Part shown: in pieces, positions 1 through 10,683 of the stretch
How the letters are laid out: every line of letters begins with the position of its first letter
Numbering within the stretch: position 1 is the stretch's first letter
Assembly (NCBI RefSeq): GCF_024345495.1
Contig: NZ_JAGQBF010000001.1
Coordinates: forward strand, 124,001-188,000
Source: Synechococcus sp. RedBA-s
GTDB taxonomy: Bacteria; Cyanobacteriota; Cyanobacteriia; PCC-6307; Cyanobiaceae
Direction: 5' to 3'
Length of the DNA: 64,000 nucleotides
Translations under genes and position numbers: made by a program
Notes under the pieces: generated by a model
The model's input: only the letters and a program-made list of their open reading frames with translations
Told to the model about the DNA's origin: nothing
Database searches by the model: none

Positions 1-297
1 GTGGTGCCGCCTGATCCAGAGGCGATCCGGCCGATGCAACTGGCGGCCGCTCGCGGAGAACGCGGCCATCGCCTGGTGCTGGCGCAGGGGGGTGATCACT
101 TCAACCTGCGCTCCACCCTTCCTGAGGGAGGGGGCTCGTTGCGCGGGCTGCTGCTGGCCTGGACCAACGGGGCCTTTGCCGCCGGTGACGCCGTTCTCCC
201 CGCCCCCGGCGCGCCCGATCTGCTGCCGGCCAATGGCTGGGGCGATGTGACCGTACCGCTGGTGGAGTTCTCACCGGCCCAGTTGGGAACCCCCTGA
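1..297 (+). CDS. C-terminal part of an alpha/beta hydrolase (5' end outside window)
   Basis: The frame is open from the first base of the window and stops at 297, so the gene most likely begins upstream. The 98 residues contain a GGDHFNLR stretch, which looks like the segment carrying the catalytic histidine in cyanobacterial alpha/beta hydrolases, followed by a Leu/Ala-rich helix (LRGLLLAWTNG) as at the end of such enzymes. The catalytic serine and acid would lie outside the window, so substrate cannot be inferred. The GTG at position 1 is probably only an internal valine. Confidence 0.55.
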   Translation: MVPPDPEAIRPMQLAAARGERGHRLVLAQGGDHFNLRSTLPEGGGSLRGLLLAWTNGAFAAGDAVLPAPGAPDLLPANGWGDVTVPLVEFSPAQLGTP

Positions 298-341
298 AGG
301 GGGAGATTCCAAAACCGGAAGACGAGTGGATCCCGCTGGGC

Positions 342-1406
342 TCAGGGGCTGGATCCCGCTTCGCCTGATGGCGTTTGTCCTGATCCCGGTTCGCCGGTGT
401 CCGGCTCCAGGGATGCGGCGTGCTGGGTGTTGAGGTCCGGCATCCAGTAGCTCAGGTCGTCCTGCCAGTAGAGGCGCCCCGCCAGCCGATCGGTGCTGAG
501 CTTGGTGCTGCCCAGCTTGCTGATCAGATTCCCCAGTTCCAGGGGAGAAAGATCGGTGCTGATGTCGTTGCCGGCGATGCGGAGCAGCTCCGGCAGGCGG
601 GTCACGGTGCTGGGTTGCGCCAGCTTGCGGAACACTTCCCGGAAGACGATCTTCTGCCGCTCCAGGCGGCCGATGTCCCCCAGTTCATCGTTGCGGAAGC
701 GCAGGAAGCCCTCCAGGTCCTTGCCCTTGAGCAGCTGCACTCCCGGGTAGAGATCGATGTACAGATCCTGGCGACTGTCGGTGTAATACATCCGCTTCGG
801 GACATCCACCTCGACACCCCCGAGGGCCTCGGCGAGGTTCTGAACGGAGTCCAGATTCACCAGCAGGTAGCGGTCCACCGGAGTGGTGAGCAGGGAGGTG
901 AGTTCCTCCTTGACGGCCTCCACCCCACCGGAGGCATAGAGGGCATTGGCTTTGAGCACGCCGAAGCGCTTGGATTCGATGAAGGTGTCGCGCGGCACCT
1001 GGGTGAGCTTGGTGGTGCCGTCTTCGATGTTGACCACCAGCATCACATCGGTGCTGCCGCTGATCTGGTCGGAGCCCAGGATCAGGATGCGGTGCTGATC
1101 CATGGGTAGCGCCGGTACCAGCTTGCCCAGGAAGGGCGCCGAGTCGCTCAGGGCCGCCAGGGCGGGACCGATCAGCCGTGGCAGTGGTCCCGCCAGGCCA
1201 TAGCCCAGGCCGATGCCGCTGGCGAAGGCCACCAGAACCGCCGGGCGCAGACGGCGCAGGAGCCAACCCGTGGGTTTGGGGCTGGCCTCATCGCGACCTG
1301 AGCGGCGGTTGAGGGCCACCACCGAAGCAGCAGCTCGCTCAGCCTGCTGGGCAGCGTCGACCTTGCCTGTGGCTGGACGGTTGGGACGACGCTGGGCCTG
1401 GGCCAT
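342..1406 (-). CDS. LytR/CpsA/Psr (LCP) family cell-wall polymer transferase
   Basis: About 354 residues. LCP enzymes transfer lipid-linked glycopolymers onto peptidoglycan on the outer face of the cytoplasmic membrane. The protein has a basic cytoplasmic N-terminus, one membrane segment at roughly residues 55-80, then the LCP domain: LGSDQ, DVMLVV, VPRDTF with the phosphate-binding Arg, GGVEVDVPKRMYY, and FRNDELGDIGRLERQ near the end of the domain. The C-terminal tail is Gly/Ser/Pro-rich and probably disordered. An alternative ATG lies 8 codons upstream at 1430. The gene is convergent with the hydrolase end at 1-297 and lies downstream of purT on the same strand. Confidence 0.88.
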   Translation of the reverse strand: MAQAQRRPNRPATGKVDAAQQAERAAASVVALNRRSGRDEASPKPTGWLLRRLRPAVLVAFASGIGLGYGLAGPLPRLIGPALAALSDSAPFLGKLVPALPMDQHRILILGSDQISGSTDVMLVVNIEDGTTKLTQVPRDTFIESKRFGVLKANALYASGGVEAVKEELTSLLTTPVDRYLLVNLDSVQNLAEALGGVEVDVPKRMYYTDSRQDLYIDLYPGVQLLKGKDLEGFLRFRNDELGDIGRLERQKIVFREVFRKLAQPSTVTRLPELLRIAGNDISTDLSPLELGNLISKLGSTKLSTDRLAGRLYWQDDLSYWMPDLNTQHAASLEPDTGEPGSGQTPSGEAGSSP

Positions 1407-1469
1407 GGGGAATCCTGATCGCCGCACCATAAAACCGGAAACGGCCCAAAGCTAGGGTGGGAGCACGGC

Positions 1470-2657
1470 TCAGACTGCGGCCACTACCGCGATCCGCCCG
1501 GCGGCCCGATCCGCCCGTGCCCGCGCTTCGGCCACGGTGGCCCCGGCGGCTAGGGCCACACCCATGCGGCGATTGGGACGGGCGTTGGGTTTGCCGAACA
1601 GCAGTACCTGGGTGTCTGGTTCCGCCAGGGCCTCGGCCACTCCGGTGAAGGCCACGGCTTCAAGGGTCTGGTCCGCCAGGATCACCCGGCTGGCGGCGGC
1701 TGAGCTGGAGCGGATGGCGGGGATCGGCAGGCCAAGCACTGCCCGCAGGTGCAGCTCGAATTCGCTCAGGTTCTGCCCCATCAGGGTGACGAGGCCGGTG
1801 TCGTGGGGCCTGGGGGAGAGCTCGGAGAAGACCACCTCCTCCCTGCCGGGCTCGCCGCAGAGAAAGAACTCCACGCCGAACAGCCCGGCTCCCCCCAGCT
1901 CGTCGGTGACGGCGAGGGCCATGGCCTGGGCGGCCGCCAGCTGCGCTTCGCCGAGGGCCGCCGGCTGCCAGCTGCACTGGTAGTCGCCGCGTTCCTGCAC
2001 ATGGCCGATCGGTGGGCAGAAGAGGGTGGGGCCCGACCAGGACCTGACCGTGAGCAGGGTGATCTCCAGCTCGAAAGCAAGGAACTCCTCCACGATCACG
2101 CGGGCGCCTGCACCTCTGGCCCCGTCGAGGGCCGCCTGCCAGGCGGCGGCGAGACCCTCACTGGAGCGCACCACGCTCTGGCCCTTGCCCGAGGAGCTCA
2201 TCACCGGCTTGACCACCACAGGCCAGCCCAGGGGAGCGGCGGCAGCCGCCAGCTCCTCGGCACTCTCGGCATAGGCGAAGCGGGCCGTGCGCAGGCCGAG
2301 CTTGCCGGCGGCCAGGTCCCGGATCCGGTCGCGGTTCATGGTCACGGCCGTGGCCCGGGCGGTGGGAATCACCGTGATCCCTTCCGCTTCGATCTCGGCC
2401 AGGGCATCCACCGCCAGGGCCTCGATTTCCGGGATGACCAGATCGGGGCGGTGGCGCCGCACGACCGCCTTGAGGGCCTCGGGGTCGGTCATGGCGATCA
2501 CCTCCGCCTGATCGGCCACCTGCATCGCCGGCGCAGCGGCGTAGCGATCGACGGCGATCACCCGGCAGCCCAGCCGCTGGGCGGCGATGGCCACCTCCTT
2601 GCCCAGTTCGCCGCTGCCCAGCAGCATCAGGGTTCGCGGGAAGGGGGCGGCGGCCAT
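1470..2657 (-). CDS. purT: Formate-dependent phosphoribosylglycinamide formyltransferase (GAR transformylase 2)
   Basis: 395 residues, full length for PurT. It converts glycinamide ribonucleotide, formate and ATP to formyl-GAR in purine synthesis, bypassing the folate-dependent PurN. Visible parts are the N-terminal nucleotide-binding start LMLLGSGELGKEVAIAA, the ATP-grasp core with PVVVKPVMSSSGKGQSVV, VEEFLAFELEITLLTVR, the metal-binding FGVEFFLCG and FSELSPRPHDTGLVT, and the family C-terminus (GKPNARPNRRMGVALA). purU, the usual formate supplier for PurT, is encoded about 11 kb away in this same window. Its start is about 75 nt from a small membrane-protein frame on the other strand. Confidence 0.96.
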   Translation of the reverse strand: MAAAPFPRTLMLLGSGELGKEVAIAAQRLGCRVIAVDRYAAAPAMQVADQAEVIAMTDPEALKAVVRRHRPDLVIPEIEALAVDALAEIEAEGITVIPTARATAVTMNRDRIRDLAAGKLGLRTARFAYAESAEELAAAAAPLGWPVVVKPVMSSSGKGQSVVRSSEGLAAAWQAALDGARGAGARVIVEEFLAFELEITLLTVRSWSGPTLFCPPIGHVQERGDYQCSWQPAALGEAQLAAAQAMALAVTDELGGAGLFGVEFFLCGEPGREEVVFSELSPRPHDTGLVTLMGQNLSEFELHLRAVLGLPIPAIRSSSAAASRVILADQTLEAVAFTGVAEALAEPDTQVLLFGKPNARPNRRMGVALAAGATVAEARARADRAAGRIAVVAAV

Positions 2658-2732
2658 GGGGCTGGTGGAGATCTCCCCTCGATCCTCGCCCCCGGCAAGG
2701 CCTGCTAGAGAAGGATTCCGCGCCCGAATGCC

Positions 2733-2894
2733 TTGCAGAGCCTGCTGTTCGCCTTCTCCACCGCCGGTGATGCCGAGGCCGGCCTGGTGTTCGGCTACGA
2801 CATCGCCACGTTCCAGAAGTGGGCCCTGATCTACCTGGTGCTCTCCTCGCTGGGGTTCGTGGCCGTGTGGGTGGTGGGTTATCTGCGCCGCTGA
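2733..2894 (+). CDS. Putative small single-span membrane protein (TTG start)
   Basis: A 53-codon frame that begins after an in-frame TAG at 2706 and has no ATG; a TTG at 2733 is the best start, with an AGAAGGA about 17 nt upstream. The product has a polar N-terminal part (FAFSTAGDAEAGLVFGYD), then a hydrophobic helix (WALIYLVLSSLGFVAVWVVG) and ends LRR. That organised layout and clean codon usage argue for a real gene, though too short for family assignment. It lies divergently from purT. An ATG two bases out of frame at 2728 gives only a meaningless overlapping frame. Confidence 0.5.
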   Translation: MQSLLFAFSTAGDAEAGLVFGYDIATFQKWALIYLVLSSLGFVAVWVVGYLRR

Positions 2895-2909
2895 GGGCCC
2901 GGGAGCCGC

Positions 2910-3152
2910 TCAGCCCCCAGGGATCAGGTCCAGCTGGCGCACCGGCGGCTCCTCGCTGATGAAGCCGTAGGCCTCGAACACCCCCGCATCGGGATGGGTG
3001 ATGTGCTGCCCATCGCTGTGTCGCTCCAGGCTGAACCCCTCTGCGGCCATGCGCCGCATCAGGGCCGCCGCCTCCTCGAAGCGGGCCGCCATGGCCTCGA
3101 GGCTGGCGCAGTCCGCGGTCAGACCCTGCTCCTTCCAGGTGAAATAAGCCAC
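2910..3152 (-). CDS. Small conserved-looking hypothetical protein (80 aa)
   Basis: An acidic, mostly helical 80-residue protein starting MAYFTWKEQGL, with no signal peptide or membrane segment. The middle (ASLEAMAARFEEAAALMRRMAAEGF) is a strong amphipathic helix, and the C-terminal half has a GFISEEPPVRQLDLI motif. I do not recognise a function. It lies about 50 nt downstream of mraY on the same strand and could be co-transcribed; its stop is 15 nt from the end of the convergent small membrane-protein frame. Confidence 0.7.
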   Translation of the reverse strand: MAYFTWKEQGLTADCASLEAMAARFEEAAALMRRMAAEGFSLERHSDGQHITHPDAGVFEAYGFISEEPPVRQLDLIPGG

Positions 3153-3201
3153 TTCAGACTCCCGTTGTTTCAGTCACCCCCCAAGTCTGCTGCCGATTCG
3201 C

Positions 3202-4290
3202 TCAGGGCAGCACCAGCAGGGCCAGCAGCACCAGCAGCGCGCTGGCGGCCCAGAAGCGCACCACCACCGTCAGCTCCGGCAGGCCCCCCAGCTCGAAATG
3301 GTGGTGCAGCGGCGCCATGCGGAACAGGCGGCGGCCCTGGCCATCGGGACCCTTGGTGGCCTTGAACACCCACACCTGCAGGATCACCGAGAGCGATTCA
3401 GCGAGGAACACTCCCCCCATCAGCAGCAGTGGCCAGAGGCTGTCGCTGAGCAGGGCCACTGCGCTCAGGGCCGCGCCCATGGCCAGGGAGCCGGTATCGC
3501 CCATGAACACCCGGGCCGGATGGCGGTTGTGGGCCAAAAATCCCAGCCAGGCCCCGGCCATGGCGGCACAGAAACCGGCCATCGCCGGATCCCCCAGGGA
3601 CCCCCGCAGCATCAACTGGGCTCCGAAGCCGGTGAAGACGATGGCTCCGCAGCCGGCCGCCAGTCCGTCGAGGCCGTCGGTGAGGTTGGTGGCGTTGCTC
3701 TCCGCCAGGAAGACGAACAGACCCAGGGGCAGGATCAGCAGACCGAGGGGCAGCACCCAGCCCAGGGCCAGGGAGACATCGGGGCGGATCCAGAGGCTCC
3801 ACTGGGCCCAGGCGAGGAACAGGGCTGCCGCCAGGGCCTGCAGCAGTAGTTTGCCCCGTGGCGTCAGGCCGGTGTTGGTCTGGCGGGTGAGGCTGCGCCA
3901 GTCGTCGATGCCGCCGATGGCCAGGTAGGCCAGGGTGACGGCTGCCACCGCCAGCAGCCGGTCGTCGCCCGGGGCGACCAGCCCGCCCACGATCACACCC
4001 ACTGGCACCGCCAGCAGGCCGCCCATGGTGGGTGTGCCGGCCTTGCCGAGGTGGCCCTGGGGACCTTCCTCCCGGATCACCTGGCCGAGCTTCAGGGATC
4101 GCAGCCTGGGCACCCCCCAGCGGCAGAGCGCCCAGCTCACCAGAGCGGCCACCACCAGCGGCGGCGTGAGCTGGGGAGCTCCGCTGAGGCCATCGCAGAC
4201 CAAGCAGGCAATCAGAAGGCCAACGGCCAGTGCCAGGGCACTGGATCGGCCATCGGCTGGAGCGGCAGTGGCCCCCGCGGGGACCGACAT
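3202..4290 (-). CDS. mraY: Phospho-N-acetylmuramoyl-pentapeptide transferase
   Basis: 362 residues. It makes lipid I by transferring phospho-MurNAc-pentapeptide from UDP to undecaprenyl phosphate at the cytoplasmic face of the membrane, the first membrane step of peptidoglycan synthesis. Family motifs are all visible: GTPTMGG near residues 85-91, [15 protein letters not shown] with the catalytic aspartates, the [12 protein letters not shown] loop, and the HHHFELGG histidine cluster close to the C-terminus. About ten hydrophobic spans are present. I chose the ATG at 4290; an ATG at 4326 would overlap the upstream DUF3134 gene. Confidence 0.96.
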   Translation of the reverse strand: MSVPAGATAAPADGRSSALALAVGLLIACLVCDGLSGAPQLTPPLVVAALVSWALCRWGVPRLRSLKLGQVIREEGPQGHLGKAGTPTMGGLLAVPVGVIVGGLVAPGDDRLLAVAAVTLAYLAIGGIDDWRSLTRQTNTGLTPRGKLLLQALAAALFLAWAQWSLWIRPDVSLALGWVLPLGLLILPLGLFVFLAESNATNLTDGLDGLAAGCGAIVFTGFGAQLMLRGSLGDPAMAGFCAAMAGAWLGFLAHNRHPARVFMGDTGSLAMGAALSAVALLSDSLWPLLLMGGVFLAESLSVILQVWVFKATKGPDGQGRRLFRMAPLHHHFELGGLPELTVVVRFWAASALLVLLALLVLP

Positions 4291-4294
4291 CGAA

Positions 4295-4546
4295 TCAATC
4301 TTCCCAGTTCTCATCCGACTGCTCATCGGCCTGGTTGTATTCCTCCTTCTCGCCCATCAGAGCCGAGAGCTCCTCTTCCTCCACCGTGCTCACATCCGGA
4401 GCGGCGGTTTCCTCATCGGCCACCAGACGGCCGCTGCTCTCCAGCCAGCTGAGCAGATCGGGCTCATCCCGCAGGGGCAGCACCGGTGCCGGCTCATCCC
4501 GCCGGTAGCGGGTGAGCGAGGGGTTGATGCTGTCGAGGGTGCTCAT
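4295..4546 (-). CDS. DUF3134 family small acidic protein
   Basis: 83 residues from the ATG at 4546, starting [22 protein letters not shown]. The NPSL...[10 protein letters not shown]...[11 protein letters not shown] pattern is what I know from the cyanobacterial DUF3134 family; function is unknown. The C-terminal third is very acidic (Glu/Asp-rich), probably disordered. Only 4 nt separate its stop from the mraY start, so the two are likely co-transcribed. A longer frame reaching back to 4639 exists but its extra residues look non-coding. Confidence 0.8.
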   Translation of the reverse strand: MSTLDSINPSLTRYRRDEPAPVLPLRDEPDLLSWLESSGRLVADEETAAPDVSTVEEEELSALMGEKEEYNQADEQSDENWED

Positions 4547-4617
4547 GGAAAGCCTGTGAAGCGTGCAACCGTTGGACGCCGATCGACCACCATAAGCCAG
4601 CACCTCGAACCCTTCCC

Positions 4618-4881
4618 TTGGCCGACGGCAAACTCCCATCGCTGCTGCTGGGCTGGAGCCTGGCCCTGCTCATCAGTGCCCTGCTGGTGTGGGCGGGCCA
4701 GCGCTGGCCAGAGCCCCTGGAGGTGGTGTCGTGGCAGGTGTGGGCTCTGGTGCTGATCCCACCGCTGCTGATGGGGCTCTGGATCGCCAGCCGCTGGAGA
4801 GGGGTGCCGGCCGCGGCCATGCACCCAGGCGGTGACGGTGACAAGGGACAATCCTGCAACAGCTCACACGCACAGGACTGA
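4618..4881 (+). CDS. Putative small two-span membrane protein upstream of argG
   Basis: 87 codons from a TTG at 4618. Two hydrophobic stretches are visible ([19 protein letters not shown] and [18 protein letters not shown]), joined by a short polar loop; the last 25 residues are polar and low in structure. The stop at 4881 is 4 nt before the argG ATG, so ribosomes could reinitiate into argG. I do not recognise a family. The non-ATG start and a C-terminal tail that looks less coding than the front make this a moderate call. Confidence 0.5.
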   Translation: MADGKLPSLLLGWSLALLISALLVWAGQRWPEPLEVVSWQVWALVLIPPLLMGLWIASRWRGVPAAAMHPGGDGDKGQSCNSSHAQD

Positions 4882-4885
4882 GGGG

Positions 4886-6127
4886 ATGGCACAGGAGCAG
4901 GTCGCCAGGGCAAAGCGGGTGGTGCTCGCCTACTCCGGCGGGGTGGACACCAGTGTCTGCATTCCTTATCTCAAGCAGGAGTGGGGCGTGGAGGAGGTGA
5001 TCACCTTCGCCGCCGACCTGGGCCAGGGCGATGAGTTGGAGCCGATTCGCCAGAAGGCCCTCGACTCCGGCGCCAGTCAGTCGATCGTGGGGGATCTGAT
5101 CGAACCCTTCATCCGCGAGTTCGCCTTCCCCGCCATTCGCGCCAATGCCCTCTACGAGGGGCGATATCCCCTCTCCACCGCTCTGGCGCGGCCCTTGATC
5201 GCCCGCCGCCTGGTGGAGGTGGCCCGGGAGCTGGGGGCCGATGCCGTGGCCCATGGCTGCACGGGCAAAGGCAACGATCAGGTGCGCTTCGATGTGGCCA
5301 TCGGCGCCCTGGCCCCTGATCTGAAGGTGCTCACCCCGGCGCGGGAGTGGGCCATGAGCCGTGAGGACACCATTGCCTACGGCGAGCGCTGCGGCATCCC
5401 AGCGCCGGTGAGCAAAAAGAATCCCTATTCGATCGATCTCAACCTGCTGGGCCGCAGCATCGAGGCGGGTCCACTGGAAGATCCGATGGTGGAGCCCCCC
5501 GAGGAGGTGTTCGCCATGACCCGCTCGATCGCCGACACCCCCGATGAGCCCCAGGTGGTGGAGATCGCCTTCGAGCAGGGCAACCCGGTGGCGATCGATG
5601 GCCTTGCCCTCGATCCGGTCAGTGTGATTCGCCGCGCCAATGAACTGGCCGGCCTCCACGGCTTCGGCCGCCTCGACATCATCGAGAACCGGGTGGTGGG
5701 GATCAAGTCCAGGGAGATCTACGAAACACCCGGTCTGCTGCTGCTGATCCGCGCCCACCAGGAGCTCGAGAGCCTCACCCTGGCCGCCGACGTGGTGCGC
5801 TACAAGCGCCAGATCGAATCCAGCTGGGCTGATCTCGTCTACCAGGGCCTCTGGTTCGGTCCGCTCAAGCAGGCACTGGATGGCTTCCTGGATTGCACCC
5901 AGGCCACGGTGAACGGCGTTGTGCGCCTGCGCCTGCACAAGGGCAATGCCGTGGTGATCGGCCGCTCCAGCAGCAGCGACAGCCTCTACGTGCCGGCGAT
6001 GGCCACCTATGGCAGCGACGATCGCTTCGATCACCGGGCCGCCGAGGGCTTCATCTATGTGTGGGGCATGCCCACGCGCCTCTGGGCCGCCAGCCGGCGT
6101 CAGGGCTCAGCTCAGGGCGGGGTTTGA
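4886..6127 (+). CDS. argG: Argininosuccinate synthase
   Basis: 413 residues. It condenses citrulline and aspartate with ATP to argininosuccinate, the penultimate step of arginine synthesis. The PP-loop ATPase signature [10 protein letters not shown] is at residues 14-23. The substrate-binding stretch [15 protein letters not shown] and [13 protein letters not shown] follow, and the C-terminal half carries the synthase/tetramerisation domain ([17 protein letters not shown]). The ATG at 4886 is preceded by GAGGGG. The last 16 nt overlap the convergent coiled-coil gene at 6112-6555. Confidence 0.97.
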   Translation: MAQEQVARAKRVVLAYSGGVDTSVCIPYLKQEWGVEEVITFAADLGQGDELEPIRQKALDSGASQSIVGDLIEPFIREFAFPAIRANALYEGRYPLSTALARPLIARRLVEVARELGADAVAHGCTGKGNDQVRFDVAIGALAPDLKVLTPAREWAMSREDTIAYGERCGIPAPVSKKNPYSIDLNLLGRSIEAGPLEDPMVEPPEEVFAMTRSIADTPDEPQVVEIAFEQGNPVAIDGLALDPVSVIRRANELAGLHGFGRLDIIENRVVGIKSREIYETPGLLLLIRAHQELESLTLAADVVRYKRQIESSWADLVYQGLWFGPLKQALDGFLDCTQATVNGVVRLRLHKGNAVVIGRSSSSDSLYVPAMATYGSDDRFDHRAAEGFIYVWGMPTRLWAASRRQGSAQGGV

Positions 6128-6555
6128 CGACTGAGCCAGCGTCGGGAGAAGGCCCGCAGTGGAGCGAAGGCGCCCGCCTGTTGGGTGGCCGAAGGCCCTG
6201 GCCCCTGCTGCTCCTCAGGAGCTGGCGGCGGGGGCGGTGGTGCCGGAGGCAGCAGGCGTCGCGCCTGTTCCCTGAGGGCGTGATTGTCCTGGGCCAGCAA
6301 CTGCTGCTGATCCAGTAGGGGCTGCAGGCGCTGATGAAATTTGCGCTCGAAGATCTGGGGCAGATCCCTGATCAGTTCCTCGAGGTCCACCAGCTGACGC
6401 CGTGCCCGCTCCAGGTCCTTCTGGCAGGTGTGCAGCTGGGTTCTGGTGGCATCCAGCTCCAGCCGAGACTCCCTCAGTGCAGCCCTGAGACGGACTTCCA
6501 GTTGCTCAGGCACCGGCGACGGCGGCTCCCCTGGTCTGGAGAGGTCCTCAACCAT
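6112..6555 (-). CDS. Coiled-coil hypothetical protein with proline-rich segment
   Basis: 147 residues. Residues about 17-65 and 72-95 form heptad-rich helices ([36 protein letters not shown]), followed by a poly-Pro stretch ([11 protein letters not shown]) and a basic C-terminus (FSRRWLSRQ). No enzymatic motif or membrane segment is seen. The frame is dense in coding-like codons and its own translation is ordered, so I take it as real; function unknown. It overlaps the 3' end of argG by 16 nt on the opposite strand and lies downstream of rpsF. Confidence 0.65.
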   Translation of the reverse strand: MVEDLSRPGEPPSPVPEQLEVRLRAALRESRLELDATRTQLHTCQKDLERARRQLVDLEELIRDLPQIFERKFHQRLQPLLDQQQLLAQDNHALREQARRLLPPAPPPPPPAPEEQQGPGPSATQQAGAFAPLRAFSRRWLSRQTPP

Positions 6556-6625
6556 GGGCGTCCCAGGGGGATGTTGGCCAACCCATCATCCCCAGCCCAA
6601 GGCCGATCCGTCGATGCCCGCTGGC

Positions 6626-6979
6626 TCAGCTCTCGACGGCCACAGCTTCAGCCGCTGCAGGGGCGCTGCGGGGAGTGGGCAGCGGACCGTCCTGCTTGAC
6701 GGTGAGGTAGCGGATCACGTCTTCGCTGAGGCGCATGGCCCGCTCCAGCAGTGCCACCTGCTGACCGTCGCCGTCGTGGTTGAGCTGCACGTAGATGCCT
6801 TCGCGGTGCTTGGCGATCGTGTAGGCCAGGCGGCGCTTGCCGCGCATCTGACAATCGAGCACTTCAGCGCCGGCTTCGGTGAGCAGATCGCGGTACTTGG
6901 CCACATGGGTCTCCACCTCTTCCTCCGGGATGTCCGGACGAAGGATGTACATGGTTTCGTAGTAAGGCTTCTGCGACAT
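6626..6979 (-). CDS. rpsF: 30S ribosomal protein S6
   Basis: 117 residues. S6 binds the central domain of 16S rRNA with S18. The N-terminus reads [18 protein letters not shown] and the middle has the conserved [23 protein letters not shown], followed by [19 protein letters not shown]. The C-terminus has a short Ala/Glu-rich extension, as in other cyanobacterial S6 proteins. No S18 gene is adjacent, which is normal for cyanobacteria. Confidence 0.97.
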   Translation of the reverse strand: MSQKPYYETMYILRPDIPEEEVETHVAKYRDLLTEAGAEVLDCQMRGKRRLAYTIAKHREGIYVQLNHDGDGQQVALLERAMRLSEDVIRYLTVKQDGPLPTPRSAPAAAEAVAVES

Positions 6980-7094
6980 GGCGGCTGAGGCTCCGTGATG
7001 GGCTCGTGGGAGGCCGGCGGCAGGGCGCTGCCAGCAACGGATCGACCAGCCTACCTGCCGGTCTCCTCCCCTCAGGAGCTACTGCCACTGGGGG

Positions 7095-7565
7095 TCAGTA
7101 GAGCTGCATCCGCACCGCTTCCGAGACCGTGGGGATGTCGGCTTCGCGGCCCCGGATGCTCTGCACCACCGAGAACACCACCAGCAGCAGGGTGGCCAGG
7201 AACACGGTGTTGCTGAGGGTGTTCAGGGCAAAGCTCTCCTTCCCCAGCGGCCGCAGAAGAATGTTGAAGGCCAGCTCCACCAGGATCAGCACGATGTCGA
7301 TCAGGATCGCCTGCAGCACGTTGAAGCGGATGAAGTAGGGCACCCGGGCATTGCGCACCACCGCCAAAAACAGCACCAGGAACAGCAGGAAGCCACCGAA
7401 GGGAATCTGCTGCTGCAGCGCCATCAGCGGCAGGGCCGGCAGCACCAGCCACTGCAGGGCGGGCACCAGTCTGAACAGGGCCTCACCGAAGGGCACCCCG
7501 TCACTCCAGGGCAGCAGATAGGCCAGCGCGGCCAGGAGCCGTTGCCAGAGCGGGGGGCCTTCCAT
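7095..7565 (-). CDS. Tic20 family (Ycf60-like) membrane protein
   Basis: 156 residues from the ATG at 7565 (a GTG 8 codons upstream is also possible). Four hydrophobic spans are visible. The hallmark stretches for the Tic20/Ycf60 family are AALAYLLPWSDGVPFG near the start, FFLF-like core spans (FGGFLLFLVLFLAVVRN), and RVPYFIRFNVLQAILIDI followed by the last span (NTVFLATLLLVVFSVVQS). Tic20 is a chloroplast inner-envelope translocon subunit; the role of the cyanobacterial homologue is not settled. Confidence 0.9.
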   Translation of the reverse strand: MEGPPLWQRLLAALAYLLPWSDGVPFGEALFRLVPALQWLVLPALPLMALQQQIPFGGFLLFLVLFLAVVRNARVPYFIRFNVLQAILIDIVLILVELAFNILLRPLGKESFALNTLSNTVFLATLLLVVFSVVQSIRGREADIPTVSEAVRMQLY

Positions 7566-7627
7566 GGATGGGGTACGCAGGGGCTGCACACCGACCAGGC
7601 TAGGGGGATAGTCCCCGTCGCCCGGGA

Positions 7628-8545
7628 TCAGGCGCTGGGAAGCTGATCGAGGGCGGCCTGGCGCATCGCCGCCAGCGGCAGCGTCTTGGCCGTGGTGTGG
7701 CCTGGCTCAGCCCCTGGCTCAGCGAGCCAGAGCAGCAGGGCGGCGGCCCCCTGCTGCACCAGCATCTCCAGGCCATCGAGCACGCCGCAACCCCGCACAC
7801 GGGCCTCCTGCAGCAGGCGGCTGGGGCGGGGGGTGTAGATCAGGTCGTAGATCAGGCTTTTGGGGCTCAGGGCGTCGAGTTCAGCTGGATCCAGGGGGCA
7901 GGCGCCGGCGTTGGCTGCCATGCCCACCGGGGTGGTGTGGACCACCAGATCAGCCTGGGCCAATGCCCGGCGGAGATCGCCGCGCTCTGTGGCCAGCGCC
8001 GGCCAGGCCACCCCATTGAGCTGCGGTGCCCAGGAGCCGCACTCCGCCAGGAACGCCGCCAGGGCCTCGGGTCGCCGTCCGGCCAGCTCAATGCGCTCCA
8101 CGCCCAGCTCCACCAGGGCCGCCACCACGGCTCGGGCGCTGCCGCCGCAGCCCAGCACCAGGGCCCGGCCCACGGCGGTGCCACTGGCCCGGAGCGGAGC
8201 CAGGAACCCCTCCACGTCGGTGTTGGTGCCCAGCCAGCCTCCGCCTTGGCGCCGCACCAGGGTGTTCACGGCCCCGACCCGCCGGGCCAGGGGGGTGAGT
8301 TCCGCCGCCAGCTCCGCCACCGCCCGCTTGTGGGGCAGCGTCACGTTCAGCCCGCGGCAGTCGATGGCCTCCAGGGCCCGCACCACCACAGCCAGATCAC
8401 GGGCCTGCACCGGCAGCGCCAGGTAGACCCAGTCGAGGCCCAGCTGCCGCAGGGCGGCGTTGTGCATAGCCGGTGAGAGGGAGTGGCGCACCGGATCGCC
8501 GAGAACGGCCAGAAGCGAGGTGTGGGCTGAGATCTCAGGGGGCAT
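7628..8545 (-). CDS. aroE: Shikimate dehydrogenase (NADP-dependent)
   Basis: 305 residues from the ATG at 8545; upstream codons to 8680 read as non-coding. It reduces 3-dehydroshikimate to shikimate. Substrate-binding motif HSLSPAMHNAAL is at about residues 21-32, the catalytic Lys lies in LNVTLPHKRAV, NTDVEGFLAPL marks the domain junction, and GCGGSARAVVAAL is the NADP-binding glycine loop. The C-terminus has DGLEMLVQQGAAALLLW, typical of the family. Divergent from dnaK, sharing a 154-nt intergenic region. A DAHP synthase of the same pathway is at 20.8 kb. Confidence 0.96.
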   Translation of the reverse strand: MPPEISAHTSLLAVLGDPVRHSLSPAMHNAALRQLGLDWVYLALPVQARDLAVVVRALEAIDCRGLNVTLPHKRAVAELAAELTPLARRVGAVNTLVRRQGGGWLGTNTDVEGFLAPLRASGTAVGRALVLGCGGSARAVVAALVELGVERIELAGRRPEALAAFLAECGSWAPQLNGVAWPALATERGDLRRALAQADLVVHTTPVGMAANAGACPLDPAELDALSPKSLIYDLIYTPRPSRLLQEARVRGCGVLDGLEMLVQQGAAALLLWLAEPGAEPGHTTAKTLPLAAMRQAALDQLPSA

Positions 8546-8683
8546 GGCGGCTGGGGTCTGGGGCGATGCCGGCAGCGAAATGTACGGGTCTGAGCGCCGC
8601 CCGCCCGCCCACTGTTCGGAAACCACACCTCGCCTGCAGTGGCCCCCACTGCTGAAGATGCATGGGACAGAACAATCCATTCA

Positions 8684-8693
8684 AAGGAGGTGA
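8684..8693 (+). promoter_or_regulatory. Strong Shine-Dalgarno site of dnaK
   Basis: AAGGAGGTGA pairs along its whole length with the 3' end of bacterial 16S rRNA and ends 6 nt before the dnaK ATG. Few other genes in the window have so complete a site, which fits high DnaK production. No CIRCE element (TTAGCACTC/GAGTGCTAA) is visible between aroE and dnaK. Confidence 0.85.
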
Positions 8694-8699
8694 GAACCC

Positions 8700-10619
<1,920 letters not shown>

Positions 10620-10625
10620 TCCCTT

Positions 10626-10674
10626 GGTGAATCAGGGAAGGGCGGCTTTTGTTGCCACCCTTCCCTGATTCACC
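10626..10674. terminator. Long stem-loop between dnaK and pstS
   Basis: A 21-bp inverted repeat: the left arm starts GGTGAATCAGGGAAGGG and is matched by CCCTTCCCTGATTCACC on the right, with one C/A mismatch and a TTTTGTT loop. It starts 6 nt after the dnaK stop and ends 9 nt before the pstS stop on the opposite strand, so it can serve both converging transcripts. There is no T-run after either arm, so it is not a standard intrinsic terminator; it may act as a 3' stability hairpin. Confidence 0.7.
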
Positions 10675-10683
10675 TGGCAGGAC

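Noticed and set aside
4673-6034. A 453-codon minus-strand open frame across argG
   Set aside because: Antisense shadow of argG; low-complexity His/Gly/Ala translation, no motif.
8546-8699. CIRCE/HrcA operator before dnaK
   Set aside because: Neither TTAGCACTC nor GAGTGCTAA is present.
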